A stretch of DNA of 64,000 nt. It comes from Clostridium frigoris. GTDB taxonomy: Bacteria; Bacillota; Clostridia; Clostridiales; Clostridiaceae. Positions within the stretch are counted from its first letter, which is position 1. Each line of letters starts with the position of its first letter. A program made the position numbers and the translations under genes. The DNA is taken from NCBI RefSeq assembly GCF_018861865.1, contig NZ_JAHLDV010000010.1, positions 1-64,000 of the forward strand. Reading direction: 5' to 3'. Below, one piece after another: positions 56,901 to 64,000 of the stretch. The notes below the pieces were generated by a model. The model saw only the letters and a program-made list of their open reading frames with translations. It was not told the origin of the DNA and did no database searches.

Positions 56901-57098
56901 ATCCTTCATAACTCTAGTTAAGACGTGACCTATGTGTGGTTTCCCATTTGCTGTTGGTGGACCATCATAGAAAGTAAATGTCTTTCCACCCTTATTTAAA
57001 TCAAAATTCTTTTGAATGATATCTTTTTCTTTCCAAAGCTTAAGTACATCACTTTCTATTTCCATAAAGCTCTTGGAAGGATCATTTTTTTTATACAT
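53997..57098 (-). CDS. ileS: Isoleucyl-tRNA synthetase
   Basis: A 1033-residue class I synthetase that charges tRNA-Ile. The HIGH motif is [10 protein letters not shown] near residue 55 and the KMSKS motif reads KMSKHKGN near residue 600; [14 protein letters not shown] and [17 protein letters not shown] place it in the longer eukaryote-like (type 2) IleS group, known for lower mupirocin sensitivity. The editing domain is present ([10 protein letters not shown]). The C-terminal ~350 residues are the anticodon-binding region. A T-box leader precedes it. The start has AAAGGAG seven bases upstream. Confidence 0.97.
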   Translation of the reverse strand: MYKKNDPSKSFMEIESDVLKLWKEKDIIQKNFDLNKGGKTFTFYDGPPTANGKPHIGHVLTRVMKDLIPRYKVMKGYNVPRKAGWDTHGLPVELEIEKKLGINGKPGIEAYGVEKFVEECKASVFSYVNMWKEMSERVGYWVDMDNPYVTYHNDYIESVWWALKQMWDKDLLYKGHKVMPYCPRCGTSLSSHEVAQGYKDVKEMSAYVKFKVKGEDKYIVVWTTTPWTLPSNVALAVNKKYDYVEVNQEGETLILSRDLLGKLEGEYEVVREFKGEDLLGLEYEQMFDFYTPKEKAFYIVHGDFVTLSDGTGIVHIAPAYGEDDNLLGKKYDLPLINLVDVEGKFVDCVTPWKGIFVKDADAKILEYLKENNVLYKAEKFEHSYPHCWRCDTPLLYYPRESWFVRMSSMRDKLIENNNKVNWMPDNVRSGRMGKFLEGVIDWSISRTRYWGTPLPIWECECGHRELIGSIEELNEKGIDVPEGIELHKPYIDKVHLKCPKCGKTMTRVEEVIDCWFDSGSMPFAQHHYPFENKEVFEANFPAQFISEAVDQTRGWFYTLLAISTTVFDTNPFENCIVLGHVLDKNGLKMSKHKGNVLSPFTILENQGADALRWYFYTASAPWLPSRFYEGAVIDAQRKFIGTLWNVYSFYILYADIDNFDPTKYETFKATNIMDKWMMSKLNSLVKDIDEHLTNYRITQGALELEDFIEELSNWYVRRNRSRYWVESLTEDKISAYMTLYRVITTFAKISAPFIPFITEELYQNLVVAFDKNAPESIHLCTWPEYQEDQVNKDLEEEMDKAYRIVKLGRSARNAANIKNRQPLSKMLVSSKSLPEYYGHIVKEELNIKEVELGADLSKYVKFEIKPNLPVLGKPYGRLIPGIKKAIGAMNQMELAQTINKGNIVTINVAGTEIDLDSEKLLVTMQGLEGYAFAGEGEMGVVLITHITDELKEEGNVREILSKIQNMRKETGFEVADKIITYVSGNEILQKVIAKFEDQIKKDTLSAQIVYNEDREYKTVKINGEDLQLDLVKL

Positions 57099-57211
57099 AA
57101 TAAAACTCCTTTTTCAATTTTATTTGATAATATCAAATTAGACATGTAAAACTTCTCAGCTTAATTTTCATTATCTTTATTAGATATTAATTGAAACTAC
57201 ATTTTAAATAT

Positions 57212-57425
57212 AAAAAACTCCCCCCTATTTAATAGGGCGAAGTTAAATTCGCTAAACCACCTATATGATATATATAAAATCAAGTACTGTTATACCTTAT
57301 TCTTTAACGCAGAAATACGGATAAGCTTACTAAAATTTCAGCTCTCAGCTCATAGGTGATTTTCTTTAAACCTTCACTATGGGTTCTCACCTTTCCCACT
57401 CTCTTTAAGTTACTTGTTTAAATAC
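57212..57425 (-). promoter_or_regulatory. T-box riboswitch leader of ileS
   Basis: The minus-strand transcript has a Stem I-like region (GAGAACCC and AGTGAAGG, about 57370-57400), a possible specifier AUC (Ile) at 57358-57360, a T-box-like AGGTGGTTTAGCGAA at 57248-57262 and a terminator CCCTAT...ATAGGG with a T run (57212-57237). Uncharged tRNA-Ile would stabilise the antiterminator and allow ileS transcription. The T-box sequence is a variant of the usual one. Confidence 0.85.
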
Positions 57426-57842
57426 TTTTCCTAATCAAAGCTATTAATTAGTCATAATTAATAATTAATATAAATATATTATAAATTAATATAACTTCTT
57501 ACTATTATATTATAATGAATTTTTGTTGTCAATTTCTTTTTGAATTTTCTTACAATTAATATGGATTTAAAGCTATTTATTTGGAGCCTTGGATTTATAT
57601 TAGTACAAGTGTCTCTCTACCCTTAAAGTATTATTATGCAACGCTTACAATAAATTCCACGATTATTTATTTAACACATTTACCTAGATATATGTGATAT
57701 AATGTTAGTTAAAAATGAACCTTATTGTAATACAAAAATATAAATGGTTTTAAAATTTGTTTCTTTAATGAATTTGTGTTTTCGTCAACTTGCAAAATAG
57801 TGTCATTATTTCGTAATTATTTTAAATTATTGATGTTTTGTA

Positions 57843-57871
57843 TTGACACAACTTCATTTTTGTAATAAAAT
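57843..57871 (+). promoter_or_regulatory. Sigma-A-type promoter of glutamine synthetase
   Basis: TTGACA at 57843-57848 and TAAAAT at 57866-57871 with a 17-base spacer. The transcript would have a leader of about 175 bases. Upstream, 57426-57842 is AT-rich with no gene seen. Confidence 0.6.
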
Positions 57872-57995
57872 CATTTTATTTGCAACTAAAATTCAGTTAT
57901 GTATTAGTATGGATTTTTATTACCCTCTGATGTATATGAATTATTACAAATAAGTCAAATATTTCATTAAAAGCTTGTTCATAAAAATGTCAAAT

Positions 57996-58016
57996 AAGTC
58001 ATTTCAGTGACTTTTT
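57996..58016 (+). promoter_or_regulatory. Terminator-like hairpin in the glutamine synthetase leader
   Basis: AAGTCA pairs with TGACTT around a 6-base loop, followed by five Ts, 37 bases before the start codon. A terminator-like element within the leader would allow attenuation; the mechanism is unknown. The stem is short, so it may be chance. Confidence 0.4.
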
Positions 58017-58052
58017 AACAATTAAATATATATTTAAAGGAGGACTATTATT

Positions 58053-59948
58053 TTGAAAAAATTAATTTATGTAATTCCTAAAGAAAAACATTCTGAAAAG
58101 GACATTAAAGACATCCTACTTGCACACTCCGAGGTGAAATTCGTTTCCCTTGTTGGTATTGACTTATCAGGTAATGACACTGACGAGAGAATTCCAATTC
58201 AAATATTTTTAGATGACATCAGTGGATTCGAAAACGGTGTTATTCAAACCGATGGTTCATCTGTAGTATTGCCAGGTATCGCAACTCTAAACAACGCTAA
58301 GTTGGATATGCTTGCAGATGCTGATTGTAATTGGTATATTGATTACAATTATGAAAACATTGACCCAGAAACAGAATTACCAATAGGAACACTCAAAATT
58401 CCATGTACATTATTACATGATAAAATCGCAGTAGATTCAAGATCAATACTAAAAAAATCCGTTGAAACTTTCAAAACAACTCTTCTTGATTTACTTAAAG
58501 AAAATCCATCTGCTTTAAGTTCTTTTGATTTTGAATTTAAAGATATTGATAAGTTAATGCTCACATCTGCAACTGAGTTAGAGTTTTGGGTAAAAACACC
58601 TAATGATAAAGCAGATATAGAAGAATTATCTACATCACAAGTACTAAAAGAACAGTATTGGAGTAAAACTAAAGGAAATGTTAGAACAGCTCTTGAACAA
58701 ACTCTTCTTTTAATGGAAAAGTATGGTTTTGAACCTGAAATGGGTCATAAAGAAGTTGGTGGAGTAAAAGCTCAAATCGGAGAAGCTGGTTCACTAACAC
58801 ATATAATGGAACAACTTGAAATAGATTGGAAATACTCAGACGCTCTTCAATGTGCAGATAACGAGTTATTCATTAGAAATTTAGTAAAAGAAACCTTTAG
58901 ACTTAATGGTTTAGATGTTAACTTTTTAGCAAAACCCGTACATGATGTAGCCGGCAGTGGCGAACATACTCATATTGGAATCGCTGTTAAATTAACTAAC
59001 GGCAAAAGAGTTAATTTATTTAATTCAGATAATAACCATTTCTTAAGTAATTTAGGATACGCTTCAGTAATGGGTGTACTTAAGAATTATGAAGTAATAA
59101 ACCCATTTGTTTCTTCAACAAATGATTCTCTAAGAAGATTAAAAGTTGGTTTTGAGGCTCCTATATGTATAGTAACATCACTTGGTCACAGTGTTGATGT
59201 TCCATCTAGAAATAGATCTATACTACTCGCATTAATAAGGGACCTTGATAATCCACTTGCTACAAGATTTGAACTTAGAGCTCCATGCCCACATACTAAT
59301 ACTTACCTAGCTTTATCTACTTTATATATGGGTATGCTTGACGGTATAGTATATGCAATCAAAAACAATAAATCTGAAGATGATCTTTTGAAAGAACTAT
59401 CTAAGGCACCAGGAGATGAAGCAGATTATTTAGAAAAAGATAGGTCTTATAGAAGTGAAGAAGATGTATTTGAATACTATACAGAACAGCAACGCGCAGA
59501 TTACTTTGGTAAAGCACCTAAAACTGTTTATGAAAATGTTTGTGCACTAGATGAATGTCCTGAAAAACTTGAAATCCTTAAGGCTGGTGGCGTATTTACT
59601 ACTAGTATAATAAATAGTTTTAGAATGGCAATAACCTCTAGATGGGTTACCGAAATAAATAATAGATTGTTAAACAATTATTCAGAAGAAATCAGGAAAT
59701 TTAAAATGATTCACACTGCTGAAAAAGCATTAGATTTAGATTTAGCAAATTGGCAAAAAGTTAATGACCTAAGACACTCTCTTATGAAAGATACTTATTC
59801 TAAAACTAGCCTATTTACTAAGATAAAAGAAGCTTCTAATGTTGAAAATTATGAAGAACTTTCTACATTACAGATACAATTAGATGCTCAAATTGAAGAG
59901 CTTAGATTCTGTTACTCTAACTATCAAAAGAATTTATTAGACATTTAA
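58053..59948 (+). CDS. glnA: Large clostridial glutamine synthetase
   Basis: A 631-residue glutamine synthetase, making glutamine from glutamate, ammonia and ATP. The substrate and metal region is seen in EMGHKEVGGVKAQIG and VAGSGEHTHIGI, with the RFELRAPCPHTNTYL segment and the long C-terminal helical part that makes clostridial forms longer than the usual ~440-residue GSI. The start is a TTG, with AAAGGAGG nine bases upstream. It is monocistronic, between a possible attenuator in its leader and the structured element after it. It would use the glutamate supplied by the Re-citrate-synthase operon. The exact GS subclass was not resolved. Confidence 0.85.
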   Translation: MKKLIYVIPKEKHSEKDIKDILLAHSEVKFVSLVGIDLSGNDTDERIPIQIFLDDISGFENGVIQTDGSSVVLPGIATLNNAKLDMLADADCNWYIDYNYENIDPETELPIGTLKIPCTLLHDKIAVDSRSILKKSVETFKTTLLDLLKENPSALSSFDFEFKDIDKLMLTSATELEFWVKTPNDKADIEELSTSQVLKEQYWSKTKGNVRTALEQTLLLMEKYGFEPEMGHKEVGGVKAQIGEAGSLTHIMEQLEIDWKYSDALQCADNELFIRNLVKETFRLNGLDVNFLAKPVHDVAGSGEHTHIGIAVKLTNGKRVNLFNSDNNHFLSNLGYASVMGVLKNYEVINPFVSSTNDSLRRLKVGFEAPICIVTSLGHSVDVPSRNRSILLALIRDLDNPLATRFELRAPCPHTNTYLALSTLYMGMLDGIVYAIKNNKSEDDLLKELSKAPGDEADYLEKDRSYRSEEDVFEYYTEQQRADYFGKAPKTVYENVCALDECPEKLEILKAGGVFTTSIINSFRMAITSRWVTEINNRLLNNYSEEIRKFKMIHTAEKALDLDLANWQKVNDLRHSLMKDTYSKTSLFTKIKEASNVENYEELSTLQIQLDAQIEELRFCYSNYQKNLLDI

Positions 59949-60052
59949 CGACATTTCAGAAGGAAAGTCTCCCACTTCTATAAGTTGGAGTTACATCCCC
60001 AAACAAATAGAAAACTTCAGTGGTAATATAATTCTCCTTCTGAAGTCGTTAA
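59945..60052 (+). other. Large structured element overlapping the stop codon
   Basis: TTAACGAC + TTCAGAAGGA (59945-59964) pairs with TCCTTCTGAA + GTCGTTAA (60035-60052), interrupted only by a two-base bulge. Inside is a second hairpin (CTCCCACTT ... AAGTTGGAG). The stem includes the glnA stop codon and has no T run, so it is not a simple terminator; it could protect or regulate the mRNA or be the start of a small RNA. Confidence 0.5.
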
Positions 60053-60123
60053 TGCATCTTCTTCGAAGCTGTTGAAGCGACCCAGGAGATGATTAATAAG
60101 TTTTAGACTTATATAACATGAAT

Positions 60124-60173
60124 CATAAAAAAACAACCTCAATAGGATTTTACTATTAAGGTTGTTTTTTATG
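60124..60173. terminator. Bidirectional terminator
   Basis: CATAAAAAAACAACCT...AGGTTGTTTTTTATG with inner AATAG/CTATT pairing. T runs on both strands serve the convergent glnA and amidase genes. Confidence 0.9.
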
Positions 60174-60206
60174 ATTTTGCCTTTATGCCTTTATGCCTTT
60201 AAATAA

Positions 60207-61994
60207 TTAATATTTTATATTAGTTATTCCTAAAGTATTAAGAATTCCCTTTGCAATTGCATTAGCCACTTTAGTTTGGTATGCAGAGCTATTTAGTAAT
60301 TTTTCTTCTGACGGGTTAGTTATAAATCCAGTTTCCACCAATATAGCTGTGGCACTATTATTTCTAAAAACATAATCATTAGCAGTTTTAATTCCCCTAT
60401 CATAACTTGCAGTTGCTTTAATTATTTCAGTTTGAATATTCTGCGCAAGTTTTGATGCAGCTACATTTCCAGCATAATAAAAAGTTTCGGTGCCATGAGC
60501 CGATGTCATATCTGCTGCGTTTGCATGTATACATACAAAATAATTTGGCTTAGCATTATTAGAAATATCACATCTTAATTGGAGATTTCTAGATTCATCA
60601 GTTGAATAAGCTATAGCATTCGTTGTTCTTGTATATACGGTGTAAACATTATTTTTAGTTAATATTGCTCCTACTTTTAAAGTAATTGCAAGGTTTACTG
60701 TACTCTCATAAACACCCGTCGGTCCTATTGCTCCTGGGTCACTTCCACCATGACCTGCATCTAAAACTATTTTATACTTCGCCGCAATAGTTGCAGCTTT
60801 TACAGTAATTATAGCTTTTGCATTCGTGGCTATTCCAATCACAGTTCCATAGTAAGTGGTACTGCCTACAACGCTTGTAGCAACTGATTTAAGCCATGTT
60901 ACACTAACTGTTTGTTTTGAACCATTGCTCATAATTGCGGTTACAGTTTTCGGCAATGCATATGTATCCCCAACTGTTACACTACCTACTATATCTGGTA
61001 TTGAAGATATTTTCAAAGTATTATCATAAGTAGTATCGGTATTTGCAAAGCCAGCATAATTCATTAATCCATTAGCTATAGCTTTTGCAGCGTTGTTTTG
61101 ATACTGTGTACTAATTAATAATGCCTCTTCACCTGGATTTGTTATAAACCCCAAGTCCGTAACTATGGTAGGACAGCTTGTCTTAGTTAATATTTCAGTA
61201 CTTCCTACTTGGGCTCCCCTATCTTTAGCTTGTGTTGCTTTTATTAGTTCAGATTGCACTGATGTCGCAAGAAGCTTATTTGCACTTACATCAGATTTGT
61301 AATATGTTTCTATTCCATTAGCAGTACTATCTGCCGTATATGAATTAGTGTTTATACTTAAAAATATATTAGCATTTGCATTTTTTGCAATTAATGCTTT
61401 TGCAGCATCTTCGCCACTCTGAGTCCAAGTTACCGCATCAGTAGTTCTTGTATATACTACATTAAATCCTCTTGTTTTTAGTATACTACCAAGTTTTAAC
61501 GCTGTACTTAAATTTATATCCTTAGCCTTAACCCCACTTGCACCAGTAATTACCTTATAGTACTGACCTGGATCAATACATACAGTAAATTCGCTTGGTT
61601 TTGTAGGTGCACTTTTAGTAGTAAAATCCATTCTAACTTCACTAGGAAGGATTTTACCATCAGTGGATTTAACCTGATTTGTTACAATCAATGTGTATTT
61701 TTTATTGTATTCATAATTTTCCACAGGTTCAACTACTACATTTTTATTACCAATCGCTAAACTAACTTTGATTTCTATGTACTTATTATCATCAGAAAGC
61801 ACCTTAATGTTTGTAGTATTCACTGTGCTAACATTTAAAACCTTATTAAAACTTACTGTGAAAGGTTTACTAATTACCACGTCTTTTTTAGACTCCATAT
61901 TTGTAATTGTACTAGCCTTCACTATGGTTTGCATAGGTATACACACAACTAAAGCTAAAATCATAATTACAAATGCTTTAAAAATTTTTTTCAT
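60207..61994 (-). CDS. N-acetylmuramoyl-L-alanine amidase, tandem domains
   Basis: A 595-residue secreted cell-wall hydrolase. A signal peptide (to about residue 27) is followed by a Big_5-like Ig domain (about 30-128), an amidase_3 domain (137-315), a Big_4-like domain (about 330-400) and a second amidase_3 domain (407-590). The second has all zinc and catalytic positions: H415 (LDAGHGG), E430 (YESTVNL), H490 (CIHANAA) and E554 (VETGFITN). In the first, the matching residues are Q144, D159, N215 and D280, so it is almost certainly inactive and may bind peptidoglycan instead. It is monocistronic and divergent from the MBL gene. Confidence 0.9.
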   Translation of the reverse strand: MKKIFKAFVIMILALVVCIPMQTIVKASTITNMESKKDVVISKPFTVSFNKVLNVSTVNTTNIKVLSDDNKYIEIKVSLAIGNKNVVVEPVENYEYNKKYTLIVTNQVKSTDGKILPSEVRMDFTTKSAPTKPSEFTVCIDPGQYYKVITGASGVKAKDINLSTALKLGSILKTRGFNVVYTRTTDAVTWTQSGEDAAKALIAKNANANIFLSINTNSYTADSTANGIETYYKSDVSANKLLATSVQSELIKATQAKDRGAQVGSTEILTKTSCPTIVTDLGFITNPGEEALLISTQYQNNAAKAIANGLMNYAGFANTDTTYDNTLKISSIPDIVGSVTVGDTYALPKTVTAIMSNGSKQTVSVTWLKSVATSVVGSTTYYGTVIGIATNAKAIITVKAATIAAKYKIVLDAGHGGSDPGAIGPTGVYESTVNLAITLKVGAILTKNNVYTVYTRTTNAIAYSTDESRNLQLRCDISNNAKPNYFVCIHANAADMTSAHGTETFYYAGNVAASKLAQNIQTEIIKATASYDRGIKTANDYVFRNNSATAILVETGFITNPSEEKLLNSSAYQTKVANAIAKGILNTLGITNIKY

Positions 61995-62171
61995 ATAACC
62001 CCTCCTAAATCCTTATAATTACTAAATAAAATTATTAAAATAACTTTAAGTATGTATTTTATTATGGTATTAATTCTCAATTAATCATACTATACTTTTA
62101 TTTTCATCTCAATAATTTATAATTTTTTTAATTTCTTTCAACTATTTATTGAAAATCTGCTTATATAAATT

Positions 62172-62249
62172 TTTTATAGTGTATTTCGCTACAAAAGGTG
62201 GCATAATTTATACTATAAATAGTATTATGAAATATCATTCACTATAAAA
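62172..62249. promoter_or_regulatory. Nested inverted repeats between divergent genes
   Basis: TTTTATAGTG (62172-62181) and CACTATAAAA (62240-62249) are exact inverted copies; between them ATACTAT-AA-ATAGTAT (62210-62225) is a further inverted repeat. They lie in the 321-base gap between the divergent amidase and MBL-fold genes and may be operators or overlapping promoters. Confidence 0.4.
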
Positions 62250-62315
62250 TACGTTCCACTTAAATAATGGTTTCAATCTATGTAAATAAATACAATTAAA
62301 AAAGGAGTAATTTAC

Positions 62316-62954
62316 ATGAGAATCACTTGGCTAGGTCATTCATGTTTTCTTTTAGAAGATTCAAAAGGTACTAAGATTTTAACGGATCCATTTGATGCTA
62401 CTTTAGGATATGAAGTTTATAAAGGTAGCCCTGACATTGTCACTATAAGCCATCAGCATTTCGATCACAATTATACTAGAGAGCTTATGGGTAATTATAA
62501 AATTATAAATAAGATTGGTATATCCACTGTTTATGATATATATATAAAAGGTATTCCTTCTTATCATGACAAAAATAAAGGTGCAAAACGTGGTGACAAC
62601 ATAATATTCATCTTTACATTGGATGGGTACTGCATGTGCCATTTAGGTGATCTAGGCCATACTCTTTCAAATGATGATCTTTGCGCTATAGGTTCTATAG
62701 ATATACTATTTGTCCCTGTAGGTGGTAACTATACAATAGACGGTAAAGAAGCCTCACAAGTCACTAAAAAAATAAATCCTAAAATAGTTATTCCTATGCA
62801 CTACAAAACATCACAGGCGTCTTTCCCTTTAGATGGTGTTGAAACATTTCTTATGTATATGAAAAATGCCACAAAAATAGGTAGTAATACGTTAGTAATT
62901 AACGATGAAATAACCGACTCTCTAGCCGTTAAAATATTAAATTTTATACAGTGA
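62316..62954 (+). CDS. MBL-fold metal-dependent hydrolase (UlaG-like)
   Basis: A 212-residue metallo-beta-lactamase-fold protein. The family start MRITWLGHSCFLLE is followed by the metal motif SHQHFDHN near residue 49-56 (HxHxDH), a later GDLGHTLSNDDLCAIG and the final histidine in PMHYKTSQ. The UlaG/UPF0173-like family hydrolyses phosphodiester or lactone bonds; the substrate cannot be told. It appears monocistronic with a GGAG ribosome site. Confidence 0.85.
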   Translation: MRITWLGHSCFLLEDSKGTKILTDPFDATLGYEVYKGSPDIVTISHQHFDHNYTRELMGNYKIINKIGISTVYDIYIKGIPSYHDKNKGAKRGDNIIFIFTLDGYCMCHLGDLGHTLSNDDLCAIGSIDILFVPVGGNYTIDGKEASQVTKKINPKIVIPMHYKTSQASFPLDGVETFLMYMKNATKIGSNTLVINDEITDSLAVKILNFIQ

Positions 62955-63139
62955 ATAAACTATCTATATTTTCTATTTAACTTAATTATTTACATAATAT
63001 ATAACTTTAGTAAAATATGGTATAAATACAATAAGTATATTTATTTTTTCTAAAATCTATTTAAAAAAGCACCAAAGTGTAGTATCATGATAAGTATGTT
63101 ACAAATGTTGCAAATTTTTTTATTCAGGAGGAAAGTTAT

Positions 63140-63340
63140 ATGAAAACAGGTACAGTTAAATGGTTTAATTCAGAAAAAGGATTTGGTTTCTTATCAGTTG
63201 AAGGAGAAGAGGATGTATTCGTACATTTCTCAGCTATTCAAGGAGACGGATATAAGTCTTTAGAAGAAGGACAACAAGTTCAATTTGAAATCACTACTGG
63301 TGCTAGAGGCCCACAAGCTTCAAATGTTACTAGAATATAA
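63140..63340 (+). CDS. Cold-shock protein, CspA family
   Basis: A 66-residue OB-fold RNA chaperone. RNP1 is KGFGFLSV and RNP2 is VFVHFSAI, with the family start [12 protein letters not shown]. It has a strong AGGAGG site and its own terminator. The upstream leader is AT-rich and may be a temperature-responsive 5' region, as in other csp genes. Confidence 0.95.
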   Translation: MKTGTVKWFNSEKGFGFLSVEGEEDVFVHFSAIQGDGYKSLEEGQQVQFEITTGARGPQASNVTRI

Positions 63341-63360
63341 TTCAAATTAATTATATAAAA

Positions 63361-63387
63361 AACATCTATCACTTTGTGATAGGTGTT
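63361..63387 (+). terminator. Terminator of the cold-shock gene
   Basis: AACATCTATCAC pairs with GTGATAGGTGTT around three bases, followed by a T run; 20 bases past the stop. Confidence 0.9.
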
Positions 63388-63646
63388 TTTTAATTTAGTT
63401 AAAAAAATATACAGTAAGGCTTTCATGGCTCAATATCATATCTCATGCAACAAATTAAATTGTATGGTTAATTGGTACCTTATTGCATCTAAAATCAAGT
63501 ACGACGCAAAATAAGCTATTACATATACTTACTAATAGTTTAGGGTAGTTCTGTATATAATTTATAATAACATTCTCACTTTTTGAATATAATAAAGTTC
63601 TTTGCTAAAACTATAGTAAAGCTATTTATGAAAGGATGTTTTTATA

Positions 63647-63826
63647 ATGTTTGGAAAAATAATAGATATGAACAGTACAGATGCTTTTATAAATTTTCAA
63701 GATGGAACTACTATAGATGTAAGCATAACAAGGTTACCTAGGAATTCAAAAACAGGAGATACTATTGATTTAGATACTGGAAGTTTAACTAATATGTTTA
63801 AGAATGATATGTTTAATCTATTTTAA
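63647..63826 (+). CDS. Small conserved-looking protein, 59 aa
   Basis: A 59-residue frame starting MFGKIIDMNSTDAF, with AAAGGATG upstream of its ATG. The pattern of short strands, FQDGTTIDVSITRLP, and SKTGDTIDLDTGS looks like a small beta-barrel and weakly resembles DUF3006-type proteins. It has its own terminator at 63844. The 306-base gap before it (63341-63646) holds only the cold-shock terminator. Confidence 0.55.
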   Translation: MFGKIIDMNSTDAFINFQDGTTIDVSITRLPRNSKTGDTIDLDTGSLTNMFKNDMFNLF

Positions 63827-63843
63827 TAAAACTTCAATAAAAT

Positions 63844-63873
63844 GAACTGTACTTATTTTTATAAATACAGTTC
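63844..63873. terminator. Hairpin terminator between convergent genes
   Basis: GAACTGTA pairs perfectly with TACAGTTC around 14 AT-rich bases, followed by a T-rich tail. It lies between the 59-residue gene and the convergent lgt-like gene. Confidence 0.7.
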
Positions 63874-63878
63874 TTATA

Positions 63879-64000
63879 TTATTTAGAAACATCTTTTTTT
63901 ATTCTTTCAAAATTAAATAATAAAATTCCAATAATTAAGACAAACAAACTAATGAACTGAGATGTAGAAAGTATAGATACACTTCCTCTAGGGTCACCTC
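63879..64000 (-). CDS. C-terminus of an Lgt-like protein, cut by the window edge
   Basis: An open minus-strand frame enters from the right edge and runs 39 residues to a TAA at 63879-63881. It reads GDPRGSVSILSTSQFISL followed by a hydrophobic helix and a basic end (FERIKKDVSK). This resembles the last membrane helix of prolipoprotein diacylglyceryl transferase (Lgt), where a GD-x-RG...LSTSQ-like segment precedes the helix. The N-terminal part is outside the window, so the call is tentative. Confidence 0.5.
   Translation of the reverse strand, partial: GDPRGSVSILSTSQFISLFVLIIGILLFNFERIKKDVSK

Noticed and set aside
57996-58016. ANTAR-type antitermination hairpin before the glutamine synthetase
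   Set aside because: The six-base loop lacks the A1/G4 pattern of known ANTAR targets and only one hairpin was found, so only a generic attenuator is suggested.

Overview
The window is AT-rich and looks like a chromosomal segment of a Clostridium (sensu stricto-like) Firmicute. Grounds: strong AGGAGG-type ribosome sites, frequent intrinsic terminators, a DUF1540 protein, a Re-citrate-synthase-type gene, a T-box-controlled ileS, a large clostridial glutamine synthetase and a CspA-type cold-shock protein. No rRNA, tRNA, insertion sequence or recognisable integrase or transposase was seen.

Layout. (1) 1-9.2 kb is ordinary chromosome: a DUF1540 protein, an RluF-like pseudouridine synthase, a three-gene operon for acetyl-CoA to 2-oxoglutarate (Re-citrate synthase, aconitase, isocitrate dehydrogenase), a secreted repeat protein and small hypotheticals. 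(2) 9.5-20.4 kb is a complete type I-C CRISPR-Cas locus on the minus strand (cas3-cas5-cas8c-cas7-cas4-cas1-cas2-leader-array) with 42 identical full 32-nt repeats, 41 spacers and a degenerate leader-distal end. (3) 20.6-46.7 kb is an accessory, defence-rich island bounded by copies of the 3' end of manC: a 514-bp gapless copy at the left, a decayed ~60-bp remnant at 43.6 kb, and the intact gene at 46.8 kb. It holds an XRE-type regulator and unknown genes, a caspase-like protease, an unfamiliar four-gene operon (86 aa, NA37-like, 139 aa, three-TM protein), a TIR + DUF4365-like nuclease pair, a PD-(D/E)XK protein, a type I restriction-modification operon with unusual passengers, a Cap15-like beta-barrel protein without a visible cyclase, and an AbiL-type (RloA/RloB) pair. 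(4) 48.0-52.6 kb has a giant SF1 helicase with a degenerate C-terminal nuclease domain beside a HipA-N-like protein. (5) 52.7-64 kb is ordinary chromosome again: a LacI/CcpA-like regulator, ileS, glutamine synthetase, a tandem amidase, an MBL-fold hydrolase, a cold-shock protein and the tail of an lgt-like gene.

The main biological story is the manC 3' end acting as a repeatedly used insertion boundary for defence modules, next to a CRISPR-Cas locus. The best candidates for something undescribed are the four-gene operon at 27.1-29.5 kb, the TIR/DUF4365 operon at 30.0-33.2 kb, and the palindrome and operator-like repeats at 23.9-25.0 kb.
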